Source: Rohdeia sp041398665 | GTDB lineage: Bacteria; Planctomycetota; UBA1135; GCA-002686595 | NCBI GenBank assembly: GCA_041398665.1 | Contig: JAWKUH010000031.1 | Coordinates: 1-64,000 of the forward strand | DNA length: 64,000 bases | Direction of reading: 5' to 3' | Shown here: one piece after another, positions 28,024 through 36,486 of the stretch | Layout of the letters: each line of letters begins with the position of its first letter | Position numbering within the stretch: position 1 is the first letter of the stretch | Made by a program: the position numbers and the translations under genes | Notes under the pieces: generated by a model | Seen by the model: only the letters and a program-made list of their open reading frames with translations | Databases searched by the model: none | What the model was told of the DNA's origin: nothing

Positions 28024-29232
28024 ATGCAGTCGCCCGACGAGCACCCGCGAGTCGATCGCACCCCGCGCCGGACCGTGCTGGTCGCGGCACTCCTCGCGGC
28101 GCTGCTCTCGTTCGCCGTGAAGCTGCCGCAGTGGGGCTTCACGCACAAGGAGCCGGACGAGCTCGTCTACTGGCAGCTCGCGCAGCGTCTGTGGCAGGAC
28201 GGCGTCTACTCGCTGCGCGGGACACTCGTGTTCGAGCGGGTGCTCCAGCCGGTGGCGGCGTCGATGTACGACCACCCGGCGTTCCACCACCCACCGCTGT
28301 TCGCGGCGTTGCTCGGGCCGTTCGCGGCGGGGGACGCGTCGCCGTACCCGCCGGCTTCGGCCCTGATCGTGCCGTGGCTGTTCCATGCGCTCTTCTGCGC
28401 GGCGACGGTGGCGCTCGGGCTGCGGCTCGCGCGGGCGAGAGCCGACCGCGTCGCGCTCGTGCTCGCGGTGGCGGCCGTCGTCCTCGACCCGTTCGGTTGG
28501 TTCGCGTCGCGCTTCCTGTGGATCGACGCGCTGCCGATGGGGTGCGCCGCGGCGGCGATGTGGTGCGCGCTCGGCGCGTCGTCGAGGAAGCGATTGTTCG
28601 CCGCGGGGACGTTCGCGGCGTTGGCGGGACTCGCGAAGCTCACGGGACTGGTCGTGTTGCCCTTCGTCGTGCTCCTGCGGCTGCGCGCGGCGCGGCGCGA
28701 GCACCACGTGCGAGATCTCGCGTTGCTCGTCGCGCCCTCGGTCGTCCTCGTCGGAGCGTGGCTCGTCTGGTTCGCGAACGCGACGGGCGCGGTGCTCCCG
28801 ACGTGGCTCGCGCCGACCGACGCGATCCTCGCGCGCGACGAGTTGATGCGCGGAGCGTTCGAGCGCTCGCCGCTCGCGCTGCTCGGGTCGATGGCACTGT
28901 TCCAGCCGCTCGTGTTCGTCGTGGGCGTCGCGTTCGCGGTGCGCCCGAGCGATCTCGCGGACCGAGCGCGCGGCGTCGTGCTCGCGTGGTTCGTCGTCGG
29001 CGCCGCGCTCGTGCTCGCGACCGCGGTGCTCGGCGCCACGCCGATGCTGACGCGCCAGCTCACGGCGGTCGTGCCTGCGCTCTACGCGCTCGCCGTCGCG
29101 GTCGTCGTCGAGCGCCGTGCGCCGCTCTGGCGCATCGCCTTCGCGGCGTGCGTCGCGCTGGCCGCCATCACCGGCTGGACGAGCGTGCACGGCACGAGCG
29201 TGTACGAGCTCGCGGCGTTCTTCGCGCGCTGA
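28024..29232 (+). CDS. GT-C membrane glycosyltransferase (PMT/ArnT-like)
   Basis: 402 aa, about ten hydrophobic helices. After the first helix the loop FTHKEPDELVYW carries the acidic pair typical of GT39/GT83 active sites, and MYDHPAFHHPPLF matches the conserved HPP motif. Such enzymes move sugars from polyprenyl phosphate to proteins, lipid A or glycans on the outer face of the inner membrane. The DPM1-like gene nearby could supply the lipid-linked donor. The acceptor is unknown. Confidence 0.75.
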   Translation: MQSPDEHPRVDRTPRRTVLVAALLAALLSFAVKLPQWGFTHKEPDELVYWQLAQRLWQDGVYSLRGTLVFERVLQPVAASMYDHPAFHHPPLFAALLGPFAAGDASPYPPASALIVPWLFHALFCAATVALGLRLARARADRVALVLAVAAVVLDPFGWFASRFLWIDALPMGCAAAAMWCALGASSRKRLFAAGTFAALAGLAKLTGLVVLPFVVLLRLRAARREHHVRDLALLVAPSVVLVGAWLVWFANATGAVLPTWLAPTDAILARDELMRGAFERSPLALLGSMALFQPLVFVVGVAFAVRPSDLADRARGVVLAWFVVGAALVLATAVLGATPMLTRQLTAVVPALYALAVAVVVERRAPLWRIAFAACVALAAITGWTSVHGTSVYELAAFFAR

Positions 29233-29261
29233 TCGGCGGACCCAGGTCGCGCGGCCACATG

Positions 29262-29428
29262 CCGAGCGGAATGATGCTCCGCGCTTCGCGCTCCGCGTCA
29301 GTCCGCTCGGGAGTGAACGCAACGCGGAATGCCGAGCGCCGCGCTTCGCGCGGTGCGCGTCATTCCGCTCGGAGGAACGCAGAGCGGAATGATGCTCCGC
29401 GCTTCGCGCTCCGCGTCATTCCGCTCGG
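29262..29428. repeat. Three hairpin repeats (GAGCGGAATGATGCTCCGCG family)
   Basis: Three copies of a hairpin of about 48 nt (29262-29310, about 29325-29372, 29382-29428). Each is centred on CGCGCTTCGCG and bounded by CCGAGCGGAAT / ATTCCGCTCGG. Copy 3 runs into the coding end of the XerC/D gene and supplies its stop codon. Confidence 0.8.
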
Positions 29429-30369
29429 GGATGCGCCTTCTCGTAGGCTTCGCGGAGGTGCTCGGCGCTGACGTGCGTGTAGACCTGGGTCGTCACGAGG
29501 TGGGCGTGGCCGAGGAGTTCCTGCACGCTGCGCAGATCGGCACCGCGTTCGAGCAGGTGGGTGGCGAAGGAGTGGCGCAGCGTGTGCGGCGTGGTGCGGC
29601 GACGGATGCCGGCGCGCAGCGCGAGTCCGGTGACGATGCGCTGGAGCGAGCACGTGGTGAGGCGCGTGCCGGCGTTCGAGAGGAAGACCGCCTCGCGGTG
29701 GTCCTCGGCGGGCGCGGGGCGGCGCGGGTCGGCGAGGTGGTCGCGCAGCGCCGCCACCGCGAAACTGCCGAGCGGTGCCAGTCGCTCCTTGCGGCCCTTG
29801 CCGCGCACACGGGCCAGTCCGCGCTCGAGATCGAGGTCGCGTCGATCGAGTCCGACGGTCTCCGCGGCGCGCGTCCCCCCGGAGTACATGACCTCGAGCA
29901 GTGCGCGGTCGCGCGTGCCGTGCGGCTTGGTCATGTCGGGCGCGCGCAGCAGCTCCTCGATCTCGCCCTCCGTGAGCGCCGACGGGAGTCGCTTCGCCTT
30001 GCGACCGCCGCGCAGCCCGGTCGCGGGGTGCACCTCGAGCGCACCCTCGCGAACGAGGTGCCGGTAGAAGCCGCGGGCGGCGGAGAGCTTGCGCTGCACG
30101 CTCGACTTCGCGAGACCGCGCTCGTCCAGCCGCGCGAGCCAGCGCCGCAGCTGGCGCGGTCCGACGTCCTCCGGTCGGTCCAGTCCGTAGGCGCCGAGCA
30201 CCGTCGCGAGGTCGACGAGGTCCGCGCGGTAGGCGCGCTCCGTGTGGTCGGACGTGCCGCGCGTCGTCGCGCGATGACGCAGCCACGCGTCGATCCAGCG
30301 CTGCCACTCCGGCGGCGCTCCGTCGACCGGCTCGGCCGACGCTTCGTCCCGAACCACTCCGCGCGTCAT
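29416..30369 (-). CDS. XerC/XerD-type tyrosine recombinase
   Basis: 317 aa from ATG 30369. The N-terminal SAM-like core-binding domain spans residues 20-110. The catalytic domain has Arg167 (SGGTRAAE), Lys191 (RGKGRKER), His262 and Arg265 (HTLRHSFATH), His288 (LLGHAH) and Tyr297 (TQVYTHVS). These are all the residues needed for strand exchange. It most likely resolves chromosome dimers at dif. The start is supported by TAGCAT 7 nt upstream; the frame is open to 30453. The last residues HPRAE and the stop are encoded by a copy of the neighbouring repeat. Confidence 0.92.
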   Translation of the reverse strand: MTRGVVRDEASAEPVDGAPPEWQRWIDAWLRHRATTRGTSDHTERAYRADLVDLATVLGAYGLDRPEDVGPRQLRRWLARLDERGLAKSSVQRKLSAARGFYRHLVREGALEVHPATGLRGGRKAKRLPSALTEGEIEELLRAPDMTKPHGTRDRALLEVMYSGGTRAAETVGLDRRDLDLERGLARVRGKGRKERLAPLGSFAVAALRDHLADPRRPAPAEDHREAVFLSNAGTRLTTCSLQRIVTGLALRAGIRRRTTPHTLRHSFATHLLERGADLRSVQELLGHAHLVTTQVYTHVSAEHLREAYEKAHPRAE

Positions 30370-30376
30370 CGCCCCG

Positions 30377-30382
30377 ATGCTA
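30377..30382 (-). promoter_or_regulatory. -10-like TAGCAT before XerC/D gene
   Basis: On the minus strand TAGCAT-7 nt-ATG, with no room for a ribosome binding site. It is the same hexamer as at 6863 and 41903. Confidence 0.6.
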
Positions 30383-30403
30383 GGTGGGGGCGACGCGCCG
30401 CGT

Positions 30404-30808
30404 TCACTTGCCGTCCTTGCCCTTCTTGTCCCCGTCCTTCGGCTTCGCATCACCGGGAACGGCGCTCTCGATCGTGGACAGGTAGGTGCGCCAGCCCGAC
30501 AGCAGTTCCTCGCGCGAGCGCGGGTTGATGCCGGCCGTGAAGCCCTCCTTCTCGACGGTGTCGAGGCTGGACCTCAGGGCGCCGACGGCGTTCGCCTGCG
30601 CGGTGAAGAAGGTCTTCGTGTTGTCGGCGCTCTCGCGCTGCATCGTCACCATCGAGGTGACGAGCTGACGCAGGTCCTTGACCTCGTCCTCGAGCACCTG
30701 GACGCGAGCGGCGAGGTCCTGCTGCTGCGGCTCCTGCGCGCCGGGGAACGCGCTCGAGGAGGCGAGGAGGACGACCGAGAGGGCGCCGAGACCGTATCGA
30801 GACTTCAT
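30404..30808 (-). CDS. Small secreted coiled-coil protein, unknown function
   Basis: 134 aa. Signal peptide MKSRYGLGALSVVLLASSSAFPGAQ. Residues 30-95 form a heptad-rich helix (DLAARVQVLEDEVKDLRQL). The C-terminus is a Lys/Asp/Gly tail (KPKDGDKKGKDGK). It is probably periplasmic. It sits 7 nt downstream of the MFS gene on the same strand and may be co-transcribed with it. No family recognised. Confidence 0.6.
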   Translation of the reverse strand: MKSRYGLGALSVVLLASSSAFPGAQEPQQQDLAARVQVLEDEVKDLRQLVTSMVTMQRESADNTKTFFTAQANAVGALRSSLDTVEKEGFTAGINPRSREELLSGWRTYLSTIESAVPGDAKPKDGDKKGKDGK

Positions 30809-30815
30809 GCCGGGG

Positions 30816-32162
30816 CTATCGGCCGGAGCCTTCCGCGGGCTGTACCCCCGGGTCGGGGAGCCGCAGGCAGAGGGCGAGGGGCAGGAGCAGGAGGGCGCTC
30901 CCGAGGACGTAGGGGGCGGAACTCGCGAGGCTCCAGTACGCCAGTCCGCCCAGGAGCGGGCCGATGGCGCGGGCGAGCGAGCCCATGGAACGCAGGGTGC
31001 CCTGGACGAGGCCCTGCTGTCCGTCGGGGGCGAGTCGCGACGCGAGCGCCGAGAGCGACGGCATCACCATCGCGCTGCCCGCGGCGAGGAGCGTGAGTCC
31101 GCCGTAGAGCTGGACCCCAGCGCCGCTCGCGCCGACGCCCGGCACCAACCCGACCAGCAGGAATCCGGGGACGAGCAGGACGAGGCCGGTCGTCGCGAGT
31201 CGCTTCTCGCCGAGCCGCGGCCCGGCTCGCCGCACGAAGCCGCCCTGCACGAGCGCGATCATCAGTCCGATGAACACGAACATCACGGCGTTGTCGCCCG
31301 CGCTGTACTCGAGTCGCTCCGTCGTGAGGAACACGAGCGTGAACTCCATCGCCGAGAACAGGATCATGTAGCCGAGGTACACGACGTGCGTGCCGACCAG
31401 TCCCGGTCGTCCGATCTCGCCGAGTCGGCCGACGGCGAGGATGCCGCGTCGCTCGGGGACGTGCGATCGGTCGAGCGTCTCGGGCAGTCGCACGGCGACG
31501 AGCAACCAGTTGAGACAGGCGAGACCGAGGCTGACCGCGGCGGCCGAACTGAACGGGTTGACGCCGTAACGATCGGTCCACACCGGCATCTTCACCGTGA
31601 GGTCGACCGCGTGGTAGGCGATCGCGCCCAGCGCCGGACCGACGACGAAGCCGAGTCCGATCGCGGCGCCGACCGCGGCCATCCCGCGCGAGCGCTGCGC
31701 GGGCGGGTAGACGTCCGCGACCACCGCCGACGCGGTGGCGACGTTGCCGGCCATGATCCCGGCGATCAGGCGCGAGGCGACGAGCAGACCGAAGCTGCCC
31801 GCGAAGAACCACAGGAGGTAGGCGCCCGCCGTCCCGGCCAGCGTGACGAGCAACACCGGCCGCCGCCCCACGCGGTCCGAGAGCGAGCCCCAGATCGGTG
31901 CGAACGCGAACTGGAGGATCGAGTAGACCGAGCCGAGCACGCCGCCGAAGAGCGCCGTCACGGCGAACGACGCCTGGGCGCGGTCGCCGACCAGTTCCAC
32001 GAGGTTGGCGTGCAACTGTCCGATCACGCTGTCCGGGCCCTCGCGCGAGAGGTAGTGCTCGAGGAGCTCCGGGAACAACGGGAACAGCACCGAGAACCCG
32101 ACGAGGTCGAGGAAGACCGTCAGGAACACCGGACCCATCACGCGCTTGCCGGGGGTCGACAT
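30816..32162 (-). CDS. MFS transporter (TetA-like drug/metabolite exporter)
   Basis: 448 aa from MSTPGKRVMGPVFLTVFLDL. Twelve hydrophobic segments. MFS motif A between TM2 and TM3 is GSLSDRVGRRPVLL, and the DHA1/TetA opening VFLDLVGFSVLFPLFP is present. A large loop with LEHYLSREGPDSV follows TM1. It is expected to export small molecules by proton antiport. The frame is open further upstream, but the transporter fold begins at 32162, where a TACAAC sequence lies 8 nt before the ATG. Confidence 0.85.
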   Translation of the reverse strand: MSTPGKRVMGPVFLTVFLDLVGFSVLFPLFPELLEHYLSREGPDSVIGQLHANLVELVGDRAQASFAVTALFGGVLGSVYSILQFAFAPIWGSLSDRVGRRPVLLVTLAGTAGAYLLWFFAGSFGLLVASRLIAGIMAGNVATASAVVADVYPPAQRSRGMAAVGAAIGLGFVVGPALGAIAYHAVDLTVKMPVWTDRYGVNPFSSAAAVSLGLACLNWLLVAVRLPETLDRSHVPERRGILAVGRLGEIGRPGLVGTHVVYLGYMILFSAMEFTLVFLTTERLEYSAGDNAVMFVFIGLMIALVQGGFVRRAGPRLGEKRLATTGLVLLVPGFLLVGLVPGVGASGAGVQLYGGLTLLAAGSAMVMPSLSALASRLAPDGQQGLVQGTLRSMGSLARAIGPLLGGLAYWSLASSAPYVLGSALLLLPLALCLRLPDPGVQPAEGSGR

Positions 32163-32262
32163 GACCGCTGGTTGTACCGCGCGACACCCCGCGCCGAGTC
32201 GCGCCGCGCGGAGTTCGTGGCGCACCCTTCCGAACGCGCGTCGGACACGGGACGATGCGCTC

Positions 32263-33635
32263 GTGCGCGAGATCGTGCTGCATCGCGAGGTCCTGCGGGA
32301 CGCGCCGTCCGTCTTCGAGGCCTTCCTCCGTCTGCGCGGACGACGTTCGCCGCTCCTCCTCGAAGGACCGAGCGGAGCGCCGGCGCGGCGATCCTGGATC
32401 CTGTTCGATCCCGTCATCGACCTCACCGGCGCCCGCGACCTCGCGGATCTACGGGGCCGGCTCGGGTCGTGGCGCGCGCGCGTCGCGACGGGCGCGGACG
32501 TCCCGTGCGGTCCGTTCGCAGCGGGCTTCGCCGGTGCGCTCGCCTACGACCTCGGCGTCGCGGGCGAGGACCTCGACCTACCGCCGGACCCGTGGGGGTG
32601 GCCGACGATCGTCGGCGGTCTCTACGGGGACCACCTCGCGTTCGACCACGAACGCGGCGTCGCCGTGCTCACGACCTGCGAGGTCGAGGGCGGCGAGCCG
32701 CGCGTCCGACGTCGCGAGCGCGTCCTCGAACGCCTCCTCGCGGCGTCGGACGTCCGCGAACCCGGCGCGTGTCGCGTCGTCGAGGGTCCGCGGCGAGGCT
32801 CGTCACGTGCGGAACACGTCGCGCGGGTCGAACGCGTCCGCGCCGACATCCGCGACGGTGAGTACTACCAGGCCAACCTCTCGCACCGGATGGGCTGCAC
32901 GGTCGCGGGCGATCCCGTCGCGCTGTACGCCGCGTTGAGGCGCGCCAACCCGGCGCCCTACATGGGCTGCCAGCTCCACGAACGCGGGACGATCCTCTCG
33001 TCGTCGCCCGAGCTGCTCCTCGAGTTCGACGGTCGGACCGCGCGGAGCCGACCGATCAAGGGCACGGCGCGCCGCCGACGACCCGGTTCGCGACGCGGAG
33101 GCGGCTCGAGAACTGCTCGCGAGCGCGAAGGACCGCGCCGAGCTCGCGATGATCGTCGACCTCGTGCGGAACGATCTCGGCCGCGTCGCGCGCACCGGAG
33201 GCGTGCGGGTCCCCTCGTTCTGCGAGCTCGAGTCGCACGCGCGTGCACCACCTCGTCTCCACGGTCGAGGCCGACGTGCGCGACGGAGTCGACGCGTTCG
33301 ACGTCCTCGGGTCGATCTTCCCCGGCGGTTCGATCACGGGCGCCCGGAAGTTGCGTTCGATGGAAGCGATCGCGCAGTACGAGGGCGAGGGGCGCGGACC
33401 CTTCACGGGTTCGATGGGGTGGATCGACCTCGGCGGCGCGGCCTGCTTCAACATCCTGATCCGGACCTTGTTGACCCGACCGCTCGACGGAGACCGGCAC
33501 GAGGTGTCGTTCCGCGTGGGCGGCGGCATCACGTGGCGATCGCGCGCGGAGGACGAGGACGACGAGACAATGGCCAAGGCGCACGGACTGCTCCGAGCCG
33601 TCGGCGCCGGCGAGGAGGCCCTTCGTGCGACGTGA
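32263..33635 (+). CDS. pabB: Aminodeoxychorismate synthase component I, two +1 frameshifts
   Basis: Starts GTG 32263 (VREIVLHREVLRDAPSVFEAF). The chorismate-binding signature is complete once frames are joined. The first frame ends with YYQANLSHRM and RPIKGTARR; the second, from about 33068, has ELAMIVDLVRNDLGRVA. The third, from about 33240, has LVSTVEADV, FPGGSITGARKLRSM and RVGGGITWRS. It aminates chorismate with ammonia from PabA to give ADC for folate. pabC overlaps its end by 11 nt. No pabA is in the window. Confidence 0.88.
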
Positions 33636-34530
33636 CGACGAACTCGTCCTCGAGCGCGGCGCGATCGTCCCGGCGTCTGTTGCCCGGGTCGACCCGCGCG
33701 ACGCACTCGTGGTCGGCGGCTTCGGTCTGATCGAGACGCTGGCGGTGGTGGACGGAGTGCCGATGCTCCTCCCGGAACACCTCGCACGGCTCGAGCGGAG
33801 CGAACGCGAACTCGGCGTGCGTCCCGTGCCGAGCGAACGGGTCGAGGCGACGGTGCGTGAGTTCCTGGCGGCCGCCGCGGTCCGCGACGCCGGCCTGCGC
33901 ATCGTCCGCGCGCTCGAGGCGGAGGCGTCGCCGAGCGCCCTGCGCATGGACCTGCGACCGCTCCCGGAACCGCCGTCCGGCGGGCTGCGGCTCACCGTCG
34001 AGCGGGGCGGCCTCGCCGAGCCCTCGGGCGCGGACCACCTCAAGCACACGGGACGGCTGGCGAAGCGCGTCCTCGCGGACCGGGCGAGGGCCCTCGGTGC
34101 GGACGCGGCCCTGCTGGTGGACGGCGCGGGCCGGGTGCTCGAGGCCACCCACGCCAACGCGGTCCTGGCCTTCGGCGGGCGCCGGGTCACCCCGGCTCTC
34201 GGCCTCGGGGTGATCCCGGGGGTCGTGCGGGGCGTCCTCCTGGCGTCGGGGGCCGTCGAGGAGGCCCGGGTCGAGCTGGGGGAGCTCCCGGGGCTCGAGG
34301 AGGCCTGCCTCGCGAACTCCCTGCTAGGATGCTGCCCCGTGCGCTCGATCGACGGGGTCGCACCGCGCCTCCCGGGGCCCCTGGGAGCCCTTCCGGGCGC
34401 CCTCTGGGCCGTCCTCGTGGACCGCGAACCCGGTCTCGCACGGCTCCGACCCGGCCCGGACCGCCCGGGAGCCCTCCGCCCGTCCCCGGATCGTCCTCGC
34501 GATCCGGGAGATGTCGGACCGATCACTTGA
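33625..34530 (+). CDS. pabC: Class IV aminotransferase, likely aminodeoxychorismate lyase
   Basis: 301 aa from GTG 33625. The PLP class IV pattern is clear: GGFGLIETLAVVDGVPMLLPEHLARL near the N-terminus, HLKHTGRLAKR carrying a candidate PLP-binding Lys, GADAALLVDGAGRVLEATHAN, and the terminal ANSLLGCCPVRSIDG. Overlap with pabB supports the role of cleaving ADC to p-aminobenzoate and pyruvate. Branched-chain or D-amino-acid aminotransferase is the alternative. The last 60 residues are Pro/Arg-rich and may be a run-on past the true fold. Confidence 0.83.
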   Translation: MRRDDELVLERGAIVPASVARVDPRDALVVGGFGLIETLAVVDGVPMLLPEHLARLERSERELGVRPVPSERVEATVREFLAAAAVRDAGLRIVRALEAEASPSALRMDLRPLPEPPSGGLRLTVERGGLAEPSGADHLKHTGRLAKRVLADRARALGADAALLVDGAGRVLEATHANAVLAFGGRRVTPALGLGVIPGVVRGVLLASGAVEEARVELGELPGLEEACLANSLLGCCPVRSIDGVAPRLPGPLGALPGALWAVLVDREPGLARLRPGPDRPGALRPSPDRPRDPGDVGPIT

Positions 34531-34796
34531 ACGAACCCGTCCCGATCGACCACCTAGCGGGGTATCCCGACGCCGCGGCGCCGGGCCGACCGAGCACGGA
34601 TCGGCGCGGGACGCTGCGGACGAGCGCACGGAACTCGTCCCGAAGGCGTGCCGCGCCGACGAGGCGCGCCGCTCACCCGACAACCGAACCTCACCCGATC
34701 GCGTAGAACCTCGTGCCGACCGCGGACCGCGGATGCGACGCGCCCCGCGCGCCGTCCGCCCCAGGGTCGGCAGGAGCCATCCAAGGAGAAGCCACC
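34531..34796. other. Intergenic region, nothing recognised
   Basis: 266 nt between pabC and the HEAT-like gene. Possible -10 hexamers TATCCC and TAGAAC (about 34562 and 34704) are seen, with no gene, repeat or RNA. Confidence 0.4.
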
Positions 34797-35669
34797 ATGC
34801 GAATCCACGCCGCACTCATCAGCGCCCTCGTGGTCGCCCCCGCGTTCGTCGCGGCGGGCGCACCCGACGTCCATGCCGCCGATCCGGCCGCCTTCGAAGC
34901 CGCGCTCGGGGCACCGCGCGCGGTCGCGCAGGACGAGGAGGAGGAGAAGGAGGACAACCGGGCCGAGGTCGCCACGCTCATCGAGCAGCTCGAGGGGCAC
35001 CTCAAGGCGCGCGGTGAGGAGGACGACGAGGCGATCCGCGTCATCCGCGACCTCTCGGTCGAGTTCGACAACAGCGGTCCCAAGGACCGCAAGGCCATCG
35101 CCAAGATCGTGGCGGAGTGCGTCGAGGTGAAGCGCAAGGAGCTCGCCGAGGACGTGCCCGACCAGAAGCTCCAGACCGAGGCCGCGAAGGCCATGGGCGG
35201 CTTCGGCGAGGAGGGCGGCGACCTGCTGCTCAAGCTCGTCGACAGCAAGGAGCTCGAGGGCAAGGCCAAGGCCCAGCGCGAGACGATCCTCTCCCTCGGT
35301 CGCACGAAGCACGAGAAGGGCGTGAAGGTCCTGGTCAAGATGCTCGACGACAAGAACTACGAGGTCGAGGGCGCCGCCGCCCAGGCCCTCGGCAACTACT
35401 CCGACGCCAAGGAGAAGGTGCGCAAGGACATCGTCGAGGCGCTGCTCAAGAAGATCGTGCCGCTGTCGGACCTCATGGAGGACTCCGGCGACTACTCGGG
35501 CACCGGCCAGGCCGACAGCAACGAGGACTTCGAGGAGAAGCGCAAGGAGTACGAGGCGCTCGCGTCGGGCACCATGAGCTCGCTCGCGCTCCTCACCGGC
35601 CACTCCGAGGAGGACTTCCGCGGTTGGCAGGCCTGGTGGAACGACAACAAGCGCGAGAAGTGGGATTGA
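34797..35669 (+). CDS. Secreted HEAT-repeat-like protein
   Basis: 290 aa. Start ATG 34797 follows an excellent AAGGAGAA site 6 nt upstream. Signal peptide MRIHAALISALVVAPAFVAAG ends near VHAAD. The rest is highly charged and helical, with repeat-like segments around residues 110-230 (QTEAAKAMGGFGEEGGDLLL, KHEKGVKVLVKMLDDKNYEV, EGAAAQALGNYSDAKEKV) that look like HEAT/Armadillo repeats. The C-terminus has aromatic residues (FRGWQAWWNDNKREKWD), a pattern common in planctomycete exported HEAT proteins. It is probably periplasmic and protein-binding. Confidence 0.7.
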   Translation: MRIHAALISALVVAPAFVAAGAPDVHAADPAAFEAALGAPRAVAQDEEEEKEDNRAEVATLIEQLEGHLKARGEEDDEAIRVIRDLSVEFDNSGPKDRKAIAKIVAECVEVKRKELAEDVPDQKLQTEAAKAMGGFGEEGGDLLLKLVDSKELEGKAKAQRETILSLGRTKHEKGVKVLVKMLDDKNYEVEGAAAQALGNYSDAKEKVRKDIVEALLKKIVPLSDLMEDSGDYSGTGQADSNEDFEEKRKEYEALASGTMSSLALLTGHSEEDFRGWQAWWNDNKREKWD

Positions 35670-35768
35670 TGGCCGAGGAGGAGCGCGCGCCGTCCGGCGT
35701 CCGGTCCTCCTCGACGTCCCGGACCCGGCCGACGCGAGGCGCCGGGAAGATGGACCGCTGAGCCTCGT

Positions 35769-35790
35769 CCGCCCGAAGGTCCTCGGGCGG
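35769..35790. terminator. Hairpin after the HEAT-like gene
   Basis: CCGCCCGA and TCGGGCGG pair around a 6-nt loop, 100 nt past the stop and 8 nt before the next GTG. It may terminate or partly sequester the next start. Confidence 0.45.
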
Positions 35791-35797
35791 GCTCCAC

Positions 35798-36469
35798 GTG
35801 ACGAGCGAACGATTCCACTCGCGCCGCGATCGCGGCTACGACAGCCGGCCCCGACCCCTCTCCGGGTTGGGGCCGGCTGCGCTCGTCCTGCCGATCCTGA
35901 GCGCGCTCGCGATCGGTCTCTACGCGACCGGACGACATCGACGCGAGGCGCCTCCCGCGATCGAACCGGTCGCCACGTCCGCGAGCGAGGTCGCGGTGCA
36001 CGAGGCGCGTTGGATGGTCCCGACCGGCGGTCGCGTGACGGCGCGGCTCAGCCGGTTGCAGTCCGAGGGTGCGCGTCAGCGGTTCGACCGTGAAGCCATC
36101 GCCGCACGGCTCGGACTCGGAACGGGCGAACCGTGGCGGCTCGAGATCGCGTTCGAGGGTGAAGGAGGAGCGGGCGCGCACCTCGTGTGCGACGCTCCCT
36201 CGATCGAGGACGACGACGGCGTCGCCAGTGCTTCGATCGAGAGCGACGCGTCGGATCCCTTGGTGGCTCTGTTCACGCCCGACGCGTCGTCGGTCGCGCC
36301 GGGGAGCGCCGTGCAGTTCGTGCTCTGGGGCCGCGAGCCGAAGGACGGTGCTCGCGTCGTCGGCGTCGTCTTCGCCGGGGCGAGCCGGGTCGACGTGCCG
36401 CTGCTCCTGGAGTCGACCGAGGTCGACCCCTCGCTGGTCCCGGAGTTCGTCGCCCGCGGCGACGAGTAG
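35798..36469 (+). CDS. Membrane-anchored hypothetical protein
   Basis: 223 aa from GTG 35798. A short basic N-terminus precedes one hydrophobic segment (LGPAALVLPILSALAIGLYA), so the bulk should face the periplasm. The rest looks beta-rich (WRLEIAFEGEGGAGAHLVCD, SAVQFVLWGREPKDGARVVGVVFAG). No family recognised. The next gene begins 18 nt downstream on the same strand, so the two are probably one unit. Confidence 0.55.
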   Translation: MTSERFHSRRDRGYDSRPRPLSGLGPAALVLPILSALAIGLYATGRHRREAPPAIEPVATSASEVAVHEARWMVPTGGRVTARLSRLQSEGARQRFDREAIAARLGLGTGEPWRLEIAFEGEGGAGAHLVCDAPSIEDDDGVASASIESDASDPLVALFTPDASSVAPGSAVQFVLWGREPKDGARVVGVVFAGASRVDVPLLLESTEVDPSLVPEFVARGDE

Positions 36470-36486
36470 GCAGGGGGAGTCGCTCC

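Noticed and set aside
34325..34340. TAGGAT box followed by GTG inside pabC, resembling a leaderless start
   Set aside because: The surrounding frame encodes the conserved pabC end (ANSLLGCCPVRSIDG), and the putative short gene has no support.
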